Shown: positions 1 through 6,343, numbered from the stretch's first letter. The stretch: DNA of 7,223 nt from Kangiellaceae bacterium (GCA_030590405.1 JAUUYO010000176.1:1-7223); one strand, 5' to 3'. Translations and numbers: made by a program. The notes: generated from the sequence alone by a model not told the origin.

Positions 1-924
1 ATTATTACCCAGTCCGTTTTTATGCTTTTCACCGGGCGAACTCAGCAGCAACCTGGCCGACTCAATCGAGTAACAGGCGACCACAAATATTTTTGCTCTG
101 ACTTGAATTGTATTATTTTCTTTATCATAAAAATCGGCTGAAATCACTTTACCGCTGCTATCGCTGTTTAAGCGGTAAACTTTGGCTTCGGTTATTACTT
201 CACAGTTTCCACCAGCAACGGCCTCGTCGAGTAGCGCCGCTCTTGAGCTGGCTTTAGCGCCAGACGCACAACCATAACTGCCACAATAACCTGAATATTG
301 GCAGCTCGCCCTATTGTTATAAGGTTTTGATAAAATTCCGCGAGCCATTGGCAGAGAGTGTAATCCCATGTTATTGCAGGTATTATCAAACCAGGAAGCA
401 ATGGGATGTTCGGCCGTTGGCGGGAGTGGATAGTCCGGTGTCGATCGGGGTTCCAAAAATGGGTGTTGAACGATTTTTCCTGAGATGCCAACGACTTGTT
501 CGGTTTTTGTGTAATAAGGTTCCATTTCATCGTAGCTAATCGGCCAATCAACTGTATTAGCGCCTTCGATTGAACCAAAGGTTGAGACCAGTCGAAAGTC
601 TTCTGGTTTGAGCCGGTGGAAATAGGCGCTCATAAAATTAGACGCGCCACCGACGATATTACCGCCCCAAAATTGCGCGGTAGTACTTTCGCTCCAGTCG
701 TCACCATCTGGCTCATCTATTACGTGTCGTTCATCGCGAAATTTGGAACGAAAAATGCTGTGGCGATAAAGTTGTTCATCTTTACGAAAATCTTTCTCGT
801 TATACCATTTGCCTTTTTCCAGCACCACAACTTTGTAGCCAGCTTTGGCTAGTTCATAAGCGACTGGTCCAGCGCCGACGCCACTGCCCACAATACAACA
901 ATCATATTCTAATGTTTCAGTCAT
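1..924 (-). CDS. GMC-family FAD-dependent oxidoreductase, dehydrogenase large subunit (3' end outside window)
   Basis: This is the flavoprotein subunit of a glucose/gluconate-dehydrogenase-like enzyme that oxidises an alcohol or sugar hydroxyl with FAD. I read 308 residues from ATG at 924 without a stop; the family is usually over 500 residues, so the substrate-binding C-terminal half is missing. The FAD dinucleotide-binding motif GSGVGAG is at residues 13-19, followed by VVVLEKG with the ribose-binding acidic E36. The GMC signature FWGGNIVGGAS is at 85-95 and an ACYSIESARLLL strand at 282-293. Three cysteines, C208, C214 and C219, lie in SCQYSGYCGSYGC. They recall the cysteine cluster of FAD-glucose dehydrogenase large subunits, where it binds an Fe-S cluster (family knowledge; binding here is inference). 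It has no signal peptide of its own, so it would be carried across the membrane with the Tat-signal subunit encoded 50 bp upstream. The ribosome site is weak. The family call is firm, the substrate unknown. Confidence 0.88.
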   Translation of the reverse strand, partial: MTETLEYDCCIVGSGVGAGPVAYELAKAGYKVVVLEKGKWYNEKDFRKDEQLYRHSIFRSKFRDERHVIDEPDGDDWSESTTAQFWGGNIVGGASNFMSAYFHRLKPEDFRLVSTFGSIEGANTVDWPISYDEMEPYYTKTEQVVGISGKIVQHPFLEPRSTPDYPLPPTAEHPIASWFDNTCNNMGLHSLPMARGILSKPYNNRASCQYSGYCGSYGCASGAKASSRAALLDEAVAGGNCEVITEAKVYRLNSDSSGKVISADFYDKENNTIQVRAKIFVVACYSIESARLLLSSPGEKHKNGLGNN

Positions 925-974
925 GAATAATCTCTAAATATAAAATCTGTCTTTTAATTTTTCAAACTTTGTCT

Positions 975-1664
975 TTACAAAAAGCTTCGGTAATTTGTTT
1001 TCTCATCTGGTGCCGGAAATCCCGGTTGATGTTTCAGCCATGCCCAGCCGATTCCTTCAGGATTACCGCCATAAATAGGGTCAAATAACAGCGCTTCCAT
1101 TAAATAATAAATCAAAATGGATAGCCAGTTTTCACCAGCACTTGACTGGCTGATCTGGCGTAAGACTTTATCTTGCTGTTTGGGTTTAAGTTTTATAAAT
1201 TGATCGCCCTGAGTTTGCTCCGATAATGAATCCAGCCAGCCGACACCTTTTGCAATAAAGTCGCCATCACCGTCAGCCTCATTATCCGGATCGGTCAGGG
1301 TCCATTCTAAATAGGCCAGCGCGTTTATGTCTGTTGCCGATGGACCGTCGCCATCTTCTGGAAAAAGGATCATTTGCACCATGGCGATAGATTCTTTCTG
1401 GTGTTGATCAAAACCATAAGTGTCCGATAAATGACTTGATGTTTTTGCCACCGATTTTGAATCAAGCGTTGAGGCGGTCTTTTCATTTTTCGGCAAGTTA
1501 GGCTTGCAAGCCGCAAGCGTTGCAAACATCACGGCCACACTCGATTGACGTAAGAAAGCACGACGATTGAGGCCGCTGGCTAAAGCGCCGATAAATTCTG
1601 GTTTACTGGAGCCTCTTTTTACGGCATTTAGCCTGGGCGAAGATTCTAATCCGGCTTTTAACAA
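975..1664 (-). CDS. Tat-exported gluconate 2-dehydrogenase subunit 3 family protein (small subunit of GMC dehydrogenase)
   Basis: This 229-residue protein is the likely small partner of the GMC flavoprotein encoded downstream. In this family the small subunit has no cofactor and carries the catalytic subunit through the Tat pathway. A Tat motif NRRAFLRQ with twin arginines R34-R35 precedes a hydrophobic stretch ending in LAAC (C53), a lipobox, so the mature protein is probably a lipoprotein. The C-terminal segment ALLFDPIYGGNPEGIGWAWL (about 190-210) is typical of the subunit 3 family. The start is TTG at 1664. In-frame sequence upstream reaches a stop before any other start, and a good AAGGAG (complement of 1673-1678) sits 8 nt upstream, which decides the choice. 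The first codons overlap the end of the thioredoxin-like gene, so translation is probably coupled. The N-terminal extension before the twin arginines (about 33 residues) is long but usable. Confidence 0.85.
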   Translation of the reverse strand: MLKAGLESSPRLNAVKRGSSKPEFIGALASGLNRRAFLRQSSVAVMFATLAACKPNLPKNEKTASTLDSKSVAKTSSHLSDTYGFDQHQKESIAMVQMILFPEDGDGPSATDINALAYLEWTLTDPDNEADGDGDFIAKGVGWLDSLSEQTQGDQFIKLKPKQQDKVLRQISQSSAGENWLSILIYYLMEALLFDPIYGGNPEGIGWAWLKHQPGFPAPDEKTNYRSFL

Positions 1665-2218
1665 ACTCGTTGCTCCTTATTGCATTCTTTTTCTGCCAGC
1701 AATTGTTTTTGCTTAGTGTGATGATCGATCATATTCCAATTGCTTAAATGTTCAGAAATATCTCTGGGAACATCGTCTCGATGGATAACCACACCATTAA
1801 TATCGATGATAAATTCGGTCGGGGTGCCCCATACGTCATAAAGGTCAGTGACCTTTTTGCCAAAATCAAAGGCGAGTGGATAATTGATTTCGCGCTCTTT
1901 TTGAAAACGGTAGGCTTTGGCCAAAGTGTCTCTGACACTGGTATCAATCGCGATAATTTCAATTTGTTTACTTAAAACATTTTGGTTGTATTTTAAAACC
2001 GGAATTTTTTTCATACAATAAGTACACCATGTGGTCCAAAAAATCATATGAACAGCTTTTTTACCTTTAAAATCACTGAGTTTGAATTCACTGCCATCAA
2101 GGCGTTTAATACTGAAATCCGGCGCGAGCATGCCTTCTTCAACCTCAGCTGCATAAGCGCTCGAAAATAACAGACTGGTTAAAAGTAAGCTGATAATAAA
2201 AGTCAGTTTGTTGTTCAT
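1658..2218 (-). CDS. Secreted TlpA-like thioredoxin-fold protein (redoxin domain)
   Basis: This is a periplasmic thiol-disulfide protein of 186 residues. Residues 1-23 (MNNKL, then a hydrophobic run ending SSAYA) form a Sec signal peptide. The redoxin fold follows: APDFSIKRLDGSEFKLSDFKGK at about 32-53, the active site WCTYC with C65 and C68, and the conserved cis-proline loop GTPTEF with P133. Two further cysteines lie near the C terminus. I chose ATG at 2218 because it gives a clean signal peptide; an upstream in-frame ATG at 2242 would add eight residues (MLFNGKPF) and has no better ribosome site. The gene is first in the minus-strand set and overlaps the start of the Tat subunit gene. A role in keeping cysteines of the exported dehydrogenase reduced, or in maturing a partner cytochrome, is inferred only from position. 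It could equally be a general TlpA/ResA-type reductase. Confidence 0.85.
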   Translation of the reverse strand: MNNKLTFIISLLLTSLLFSSAYAAEVEEGMLAPDFSIKRLDGSEFKLSDFKGKKAVHMIFWTTWCTYCMKKIPVLKYNQNVLSKQIEIIAIDTSVRDTLAKAYRFQKEREINYPLAFDFGKKVTDLYDVWGTPTEFIIDINGVVIHRDDVPRDISEHLSNWNMIDHHTKQKQLLAEKECNKEQRVC

Positions 2219-2369
2219 AAATGGTTTTCCATTAAAGAGCATCGATTAGTTAGATTGACCTGAGATAAATAGGAATGTTACAGGGTGGTAATGAGTCTTA
2301 AACCTCTTGTTACAAATGATAAATGGTTAAAGTTATTTTGCTGTCATAGCATTCTGTCTGAATTCAATA

Positions 2370-2393
2370 TGCGCTTTTTGGTCAAAAAGCGCA
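2370..2393. repeat. Perfect 10-bp inverted repeat with 4-base loop
   Basis: TGCGCTTTTT (2370-2379) and AAAAAGCGCA (2384-2393) are exact reverse complements around GGTC. The G+C pairs are at the base and the A/T pairs near the loop, and no T-run follows on either strand, so it does not look like a Rho-independent terminator. It lies between divergent genes, so a protein-binding site or a mobile-element trace are possible readings. No second copy occurs in the window. Confidence 0.75.
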
Positions 2394-2416
2394 AGGATTC
2401 AACTCGCATGAAAAGA

Positions 2417-2439
2417 GGTAAGTTAGACTCTAATTTACC
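2417..2439. repeat. Imperfect 10-bp inverted repeat upstream of parD operator
   Basis: GGTAAGTTAG (2417-2426) and CTAATTTACC (2430-2439) pair around the loop ACT with a single G-T pair. It ends 11 bp before the perfect operator-like repeat at 2451. It may be an additional regulator site; its CTAAT core resembles the CTAATATT ends of that operator. Confidence 0.6.
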
Positions 2440-2450
2440 GAGCTGAAAAA

Positions 2451-2479
2451 CTAATATTGTCCAATATTGACAATATTAG
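2451..2479. promoter_or_regulatory. Putative ParD/ParDE operator (perfect inverted repeat over the -35 box)
   Basis: CTAATATTGTC (2451-2461) and GACAATATTAG (2469-2479) are exact reverse complements separated by CAATATT. AATATT occurs three times, at 2453, 2463 and 2472, spaced about one helical turn apart. The right arm covers the -35 box of the parDE promoter. Ribbon-helix-helix antitoxins bind such short repeated sites side by side and repress their own operon, with the toxin as co-repressor (family knowledge). Binding here is inferred. Confidence 0.75.
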
Positions 2480-2495
2480 ATGCTTGCCCTATATT
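2467..2495 (+). promoter_or_regulatory. parDE sigma70 promoter
   Basis: The -35 box TTGACA (2467-2472) matches consensus fully. A 17-bp spacer leads to the -10 box TATATT (2490-2495, five of six). Transcription would start near 2502, leaving a leader of under 20 nt before parD. The leader holds a strong ribosome site, AAGGAGGT (2504-2511), 8 nt before the ATG. Confidence 0.85.
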
Positions 2496-2519
2496 TAAAC
2501 ATGAAGGAGGTACTAAACC

Positions 2520-2771
2520 ATGAACGTAAATCTAAGCCCGACATTTGAAACTTACATCCGCAAGCAATTGGATGATGGAATATATAATAATGCAAGTGAA
2601 GTGATCCGTGAGGCGCTTCGCTTGAAAATGCAACAAGACGAAATGTATCAGACAAAGCTGGAAGCGCTGCGCTCAGCCATTATAGAAGGTGAACAAAGTG
2701 GAGAGGCTGTACCGTTTGATATGCGAGACATAATTAATGAAGCCAAACAAGATGCGGGATTGAGTGCTTAA
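2520..2771 (+). CDS. parD: ParD-family type II antitoxin (ribbon-helix-helix)
   Basis: This 83-residue protein is the antitoxin of the module. It neutralises the ParE-like toxin by direct contact and represses the operon. The N-terminal part (about residues 1-45) shows the ribbon-helix-helix pattern: a short strand MNVNLSP, a helix TFETYIRKQLDDG, the turn IYNNASEVIREA, then a second helix rich in basic and acidic residues. The C-terminal part (about 46-83) is acidic and would wrap around the toxin. The ATG start has a near-perfect ribosome site AAGGAGGT, which fits the need for antitoxin in excess. Its last 8 bases overlap the start of the toxin gene. Length and layout match the ParD/CC2985 type. 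The gene sits between unrelated housekeeping genes, which suggests horizontal gain. Confidence 0.9.
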   Translation: MNVNLSPTFETYIRKQLDDGIYNNASEVIREALRLKMQQDEMYQTKLEALRSAIIEGEQSGEAVPFDMRDIINEAKQDAGLSA

Positions 2772-3054
2772 AATACTGATACGTCCCGGTGCCCAAAAAG
2801 ATACCAAAAAAATATGGCACTACACTTACAAAAACTGGGGTGAAAAACAGGCTGATTCTTACACTGAAGCTTTGGGGCTAAGTATTAAATCTTTGATTAA
2901 TAACCCAGAGATCGGTATGACCATCGACCATGTTCGGGAGGGGTATCGGTTATTTCACTATAAAAAACACTTTATTATTTATCGCCTTACCTCGAAAGCG
3001 ATTGATGTGGTTAGAGTGCTTGGCGAACAAATGGATATTAAACGCCATTTATAA
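2764..3054 (+). CDS. parE: ParE-family type II toxin (RelE/ParE fold)
   Basis: The product is a 96-residue ParE-like toxin. Characterised ParE proteins poison DNA gyrase and block replication; the target of this one is not proven. Visible family marks are the N-terminal strand ILIRPGAQKD, the helix pair with IWHYTYKNWGEKQADSY (about 17-33), the segment NNPEIGMTIDHVREGYRLF (about 46-64), the strand HFIIYRL (69-75) and the C-terminal VVRVLGEQMDIKRHL (82-96). The start is GTG at 2764, inside the last codons of parD. Its own ribosome site is poor, so translation probably depends on that of parD, which keeps toxin below antitoxin. The reading frame is full length with no sign of decay, so the toxin is probably active. 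No terminator is visible before murB. Confidence 0.9.
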   Translation: MLKILIRPGAQKDTKKIWHYTYKNWGEKQADSYTEALGLSIKSLINNPEIGMTIDHVREGYRLFHYKKHFIIYRLTSKAIDVVRVLGEQMDIKRHL

Positions 3055-3186
3055 CCCTGAAACATCATTTCTTTTGTCACTCCTTACTGACAATGGACCA
3101 AAATATGAGCAAAGTAGCACTGCTAAAATCAGAGTTCTATTCTCAGACCAGCTCCTAGTGTAACATGACCTAAATTCATCAATGCA
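3055..3186 (+). other. parE-murB intergenic segment without clear promoter or terminator
   Basis: These 132 bp hold no convincing gene. A 21-codon ATG frame at 3093-3158 exists but has no ribosome site or recognisable product. A weak inverted repeat, TTGTCA (3074-3079) and TGACAA (3088-3093), has no T-run and is not a terminator. I find no good -35/-10 pair for murB. Confidence 0.55.
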
Positions 3187-4257
3187 GTGGGCACACCAAC
3201 TTTGACCTGTATTTCTACCAATGTCGCTTTACATAAACTCAACACTTTTAATGTGAAAGCTTTTGCGACATCATTTATTCAAATCGATAGCTTGCAGCAA
3301 CTTAAGTCAAACTATCCTGAAATAGCCGCCTGTTCGGAGCGGTTTGTGCTTGGCGGTGGCAGTAATTTACTGTTTATTAGCGACTATTCAGGATTAGTTA
3401 TTTACCCTCAATTAAAAGGCATACAAGTAATAGCTGAAGATAGCAGGCAAGTGACTTTAAGAGTCGCCGCTTCTGAAGTCTGGCATGAGTTTGTCTGCTA
3501 TTGTCTGGACAAGGGTTATTTTGGTCTGGAAAATCTGGCTCTGATCCCTGGAACGGTGGGCGCTGCGCCTGTTCAGAATATCGGTGCTTATGGAGTTGAA
3601 GTAGAGTCTTTTATTACCCTGGTTGAATGTTTCGATTTAAATCGGGGAGAAATGGTGAGCCTGTCGCATGATGATTGCCAGTTTGCTTATCGAGATAGCC
3701 TGATAAAGCGTGCCGGGCAGGGGCATTATTTAGTGACTAGCGTGGAATTTGTTTTAGCCAAAAATCCAGAGTTAGTGCTAACTTATAAACCCTTGAAAGA
3801 ATACTTTGCTAATCAATCCTCGGTGACTCCGCAGCAAGTATTTGATCGGGTGTGCCAAATAAGAGCTGAAAAACTGCCCGATCCCAAGTTGTTGGCAAAT
3901 GCCGGGAGCTTTTTCAAAAACCCACTGGTGACTGAACAACATTACCTGCGACTCAAAAAATCCTTTCCTGAGTTAGTCGCTTATCCGGTTGTAACTGATG
4001 CAAAAAGCGAATACAAAGTGGCGGCTGGCTGGCTGATCGAGACCGCTGGTTTTAAAGGTAAGGTGGTTGGTAAAGTGGGTGTACACAAACACCAGGCATT
4101 AGTTCTGGTGAATTACACTGACGATGACGGCTCGAACATTCTGGCGCTGGCACAAACCATTATGCAGGCAGTGAAGCAAATGTTTGACATCGAACTGAAG
4201 GCCGAGGTGCGTGTTCTTGGCCAACTTGTTGAAAAAACAAAGAACTCAGGTTTATGA
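3187..4257 (+). CDS. murB: UDP-N-acetylenolpyruvoylglucosamine reductase (MurB)
   Basis: MurB is the cytoplasmic FAD enzyme that uses NADPH to reduce UDP-GlcNAc-enolpyruvate to UDP-MurNAc, the second committed step of peptidoglycan synthesis. The 356-residue frame is of the E. coli-like type. The FAD-binding segments FVLGGGSNLLF (53-63) and GLENLALIPGTVGAAPVQNIGAYGVEV (113-139) are present. So are the catalytic residues by family alignment: R169 in FAYRDS, S241 in NAGSFFKNP (proton donor) and E340 in AEVRVLG. The start is uncertain: no in-frame ATG lies between the upstream stop at 3166 and the conserved region beginning LHKLNTF. GTG at 3187 gives 18 residues before the conserved NTF and TTG at 3202 gives 13; neither has a clear ribosome site. 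The stop overlaps the birA start as ATGA, so the two are coupled. Confidence 0.95.
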   Translation: MGTPTLTCISTNVALHKLNTFNVKAFATSFIQIDSLQQLKSNYPEIAACSERFVLGGGSNLLFISDYSGLVIYPQLKGIQVIAEDSRQVTLRVAASEVWHEFVCYCLDKGYFGLENLALIPGTVGAAPVQNIGAYGVEVESFITLVECFDLNRGEMVSLSHDDCQFAYRDSLIKRAGQGHYLVTSVEFVLAKNPELVLTYKPLKEYFANQSSVTPQQVFDRVCQIRAEKLPDPKLLANAGSFFKNPLVTEQHYLRLKKSFPELVAYPVVTDAKSEYKVAAGWLIETAGFKGKVVGKVGVHKHQALVLVNYTDDDGSNILALAQTIMQAVKQMFDIELKAEVRVLGQLVEKTKNSGL

Positions 4258-5252
4258 AAGCAGCTAGCTTGCAACGTTTACAAAAACTAGTGTGGCTATT
4301 GTCTGACGGTCAGTTTCATTCCGGAGAGTCTCTGGCAGAATGTCTCGGAGTTTCTCGCACCGCAGTTTGGAAGTTAATTAATAAGTTGCAGGCATGGCAA
4401 ATAGAAATATACGCGGTACGCGGTAAAGGTTATAAGATCCCCAGAGGCCTGGTTTTGATCGATAGCCATTATTTGACAGATCAAATTATTACTAAAGCAA
4501 AATTATTTTCTCAAATTGATGTGTTACCAACGGTTGATTCGACCGCGAGTTATTTAACTCGTTCCTGGCAGCAACAGCCAGGTACCGGGCGTATTTGCGT
4601 GTCTGAGCACCAAACGGCAGGTCGTGGTCGGAAAGGACGGCGCTGGGTATCGCCGTTTGGTGCCAATCTATATTTTTCTCTTGGTTTGAGTTTACCTCTC
4701 GGCTTGAGTGCATTAGGCGGCTTGAGTTTAGCGGTCGGGATTGGACTGACAAAGTTTTTAAACCTGCATTGTGACGATAAAATCAGTCTTAAATGGCCGA
4801 ATGACATTTTAGTCAATCAGCAAAAACTGGCTGGGATTTTGGTTGAAGCAAGCGGTGATAGTAATGATCAAAGCTTTCTTAATATTGGTATTGGGATTAA
4901 CTGGGATATGCAAATCAGTGATGGTAGCAAAATTGACCAGTCATGGATCAATTTAAAATCACTGCTACGTACTTCTGTTGATCGCAATGAAATTCTGGCA
5001 TTAATACTGCTGGAACTGGACAAAACTTTGAGCCGTTATATAGAGCAGGGGTTTGAGTCTTTCCGGCATGATTGGCCCAGCCAAAGTGCCTTTTTTGGTC
5101 AAACTGTTATTATTCATACTCACAATGGTCAAATATCTGGTATTGAAGCCGGGATCGATAAAAGCGGAGCACTTAAGTTGAACACCGCCGAGGGTGAAAA
5201 AATCTTTTTTTCTGGTGAAGTGAGTTTACGCCCGGTTGAGACGGGTGGGTGA
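4254..5252 (+). CDS. birA: Bifunctional biotin--[acetyl-CoA-carboxylase] ligase / biotin operon repressor
   Basis: BirA makes biotinyl-5'-AMP and transfers biotin to the carrier domain of acetyl-CoA carboxylase. With an N-terminal DNA-binding domain it also represses biotin synthesis genes. The 332-residue protein has both parts: a winged helix-turn-helix at about 1-62 (SGESLAECLGVSRTAVWKLI, 23-42, then the wing VRGKGYKI), a central ligase domain and a C-terminal SH3-like cap (about 283-328). The biotin/AMP loop GRGRKGRRW is at 123-131 and the KWPND motif at 180-184, followed by KLAGILVE with the active-site lysine K192. ATG at 4254 overlaps the murB stop by four bases. The full-length HTH indicates that this is a repressor as well as an enzyme; its targets are outside the window. 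It is followed after 6 bp by coaX. Confidence 0.95.
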   Translation: MKAASLQRLQKLVWLLSDGQFHSGESLAECLGVSRTAVWKLINKLQAWQIEIYAVRGKGYKIPRGLVLIDSHYLTDQIITKAKLFSQIDVLPTVDSTASYLTRSWQQQPGTGRICVSEHQTAGRGRKGRRWVSPFGANLYFSLGLSLPLGLSALGGLSLAVGIGLTKFLNLHCDDKISLKWPNDILVNQQKLAGILVEASGDSNDQSFLNIGIGINWDMQISDGSKIDQSWINLKSLLRTSVDRNEILALILLELDKTLSRYIEQGFESFRHDWPSQSAFFGQTVIIHTHNGQISGIEAGIDKSGALKLNTAEGEKIFFSGEVSLRPVETGG

Positions 5253-5258
5253 TTGGTG

Positions 5259-6068
5259 ATGTATCTTTTAATTGACTGGGGCAATACTCGGCTGAAGTAT
5301 CTGGTGGTCACAACTCTTTCTAAGCTTGCCGATCAACAATCATCTTTTGCTCCTGAAATAGCTCAATCGCCTGAAGATCTCATTAAGCGAGTTGAGTATG
5401 CGGGGACTAAAGACAGCATTAGTCAGGTGCTGATCGCTTCCGTTCGTAGTGATGATGATAATCAACGACTTTTCGACGAATTAAATCAGGCCCATCTTGT
5501 TTTCTTTATGGCTGAAACAGCCCAAAAGGCTTGTGGTATTGAGTGCGCTTATCAACAGCCTGAATTTTTGGGGATTGATCGGTGGCTGGCAATCATTGCC
5601 GGAAGCCAATCCGGGCAAACCGTGGGTATTATCGATATAGGTTCGGCAATAACTCTGGATGTTGTGAATTCAAGAGGGTTACATCTTGGCGGGCAAATTC
5701 TTCCTGGTGAACGGCTACTCAAAAACAGCTTGTTAAACACCGCCAATGTCAAAGCTGAGAATCATTTTGTGGATTCGATTCAATTTGAACTGGGACAGTC
5801 TACCAACGATTGCGTCAATTTTGGCATTGAACAAATGATCCTGGGTTATCTTATTCAGGGTATCAGCCAATCCAGTCAAAAACATGGTGTTGATCAATGG
5901 CTAATAACCGGTGGAGATGGCGAGCACTGGCAAAAATTGTTAATCAAGCGCGGAGTTTTAGCCCAACAAGCCAATATCCAGGTTAATATTCAAGCCAATA
6001 TCCAGTACAGGCCTGCTATGGTTTTTCAAGGTCTAGCGCAGTTGTATCTGGATTGCGGTGATACTTAA
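5259..6068 (+). CDS. coaX: Type III pantothenate kinase (CoaX)
   Basis: CoaX phosphorylates pantothenate with ATP, the first step of coenzyme A synthesis. The type III enzymes belong to the ASKHA fold, need a monovalent cation and are not inhibited by CoA (family knowledge). The 269-residue protein shows the expected motifs in order: DWGNT (6-10, phosphate 1), GIDRW (105-109), DIGSAIT (126-132, phosphate 2), GGQILPG (144-150) and TGGDG (217-221, adenosine). I chose ATG at 5259, which puts the first motif right after a short strand MYLLID. In-frame TTG at 5253 and GTG at 5256 would add only one or two residues. The gene takes the place held by the unrelated coaA in E. coli. A 12-bp tandem repeat gives ANIQ-VNIQ-ANIQ near the C terminus. 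It is the last gene of the murB-birA-coaX set; no strong terminator follows. Confidence 0.92.
   Translation: MYLLIDWGNTRLKYLVVTTLSKLADQQSSFAPEIAQSPEDLIKRVEYAGTKDSISQVLIASVRSDDDNQRLFDELNQAHLVFFMAETAQKACGIECAYQQPEFLGIDRWLAIIAGSQSGQTVGIIDIGSAITLDVVNSRGLHLGGQILPGERLLKNSLLNTANVKAENHFVDSIQFELGQSTNDCVNFGIEQMILGYLIQGISQSSQKHGVDQWLITGGDGEHWQKLLIKRGVLAQQANIQVNIQANIQYRPAMVFQGLAQLYLDCGDT
5967..6005 (+). repeat. In-frame 12-bp tandem repeat in coaX
   Basis: The 15-base string CAAGCCAATATCCAG occurs at 5967-5981 and again at 5991-6005, with a diverged unit GTTAATATTCAA between. Read in frame this gives three four-residue units (ANIQ, VNIQ, ANIQ; residues 238-249), just before the conserved final helix. 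It looks like repeat expansion by slippage in a tolerant loop. Confidence 0.8.
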
Positions 6069-6120
6069 GGCTTATTGAGTCATTATTTACTCTATTTTCG
6101 CTGCAAATCCACGTAATTTC

Positions 6121-6185
6121 AGAGAATTGAAATTTTTTTCAAATAATCATTGATCATTTTAAGAGAACTCATTAGAATTCGCGTC
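6121..6185 (+). promoter_or_regulatory. Stable-RNA-type promoter of the tRNA cluster, with AT-rich upstream region
   Basis: The -35 box TTGATC (6150-6155) is separated by exactly 17 bp from the -10 box TAGAAT (6173-6178, five of six). A G+C-rich stretch TCGCGTCCC follows directly, the discriminator typical of promoters under stringent (ppGpp) control. Upstream, 6121-6149 is very rich in A and T, including a run of seven T, and could act as an UP element. Transcription would begin near 6185, about 80 nt before the first tRNA. Confidence 0.75.
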
Positions 6186-6267
6186 CCTGCTTGAGAGGCG
6201 GTCTATTTGGCTCTTTTCAGCATGGCTCTACACGCTCTTCAAAATATCGGGAAAAGCGTTAGATTAT

Positions 6268-6343
<76 letters not shown>

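Larger units (their letters stand above)
2243..2519. other. Divergent intergenic region with three inverted repeats
   Basis: These 277 bp separate the leftward tlpA-like gene from the rightward parDE genes. I find no convincing gene. The right half carries three successive inverted repeats (2370-2393, 2417-2439, 2451-2479) and the parDE promoter, listed separately. On the minus strand I see no sigma70 promoter good enough to assign to the tlpA-like gene. Confidence 0.7.

Noticed and set aside
195..578. Minus-strand open frame of 127 codons
   Set aside because: Overlaps the well-supported GMC oxidoreductase in another frame and has no family features.
616..852. Plus-strand frame with a hydrophobic stretch
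   Set aside because: It is antisense to the FAD-binding part of the GMC gene; the hydrophobicity comes from the complement of that sequence.
2370..2393. Rho-independent terminator
   Set aside because: The stem has A/T pairs near the loop and no T-run follows on either strand; it lies between divergent genes.
3093..3158. 21-codon frame between parE and murB
   Set aside because: It has no ribosome site and no recognisable product; a frame this short is expected by chance.
2930..3163. Plus-strand 77-codon frame across the end of parE
   Set aside because: It overlaps the conserved C-terminal half of ParE in another frame and has no recognisable features.
4492..4816. Two minus-strand frames of 86 and 88 codons
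   Set aside because: Both are shadows of the conserved biotin ligase core of birA.
6127..6142. Terminator after coaX formed by TTGAAA and TTTCAA
   Set aside because: The stem is A/T only and lies in the AT-rich region just upstream of the tRNA promoter; an UP-type element fits better.
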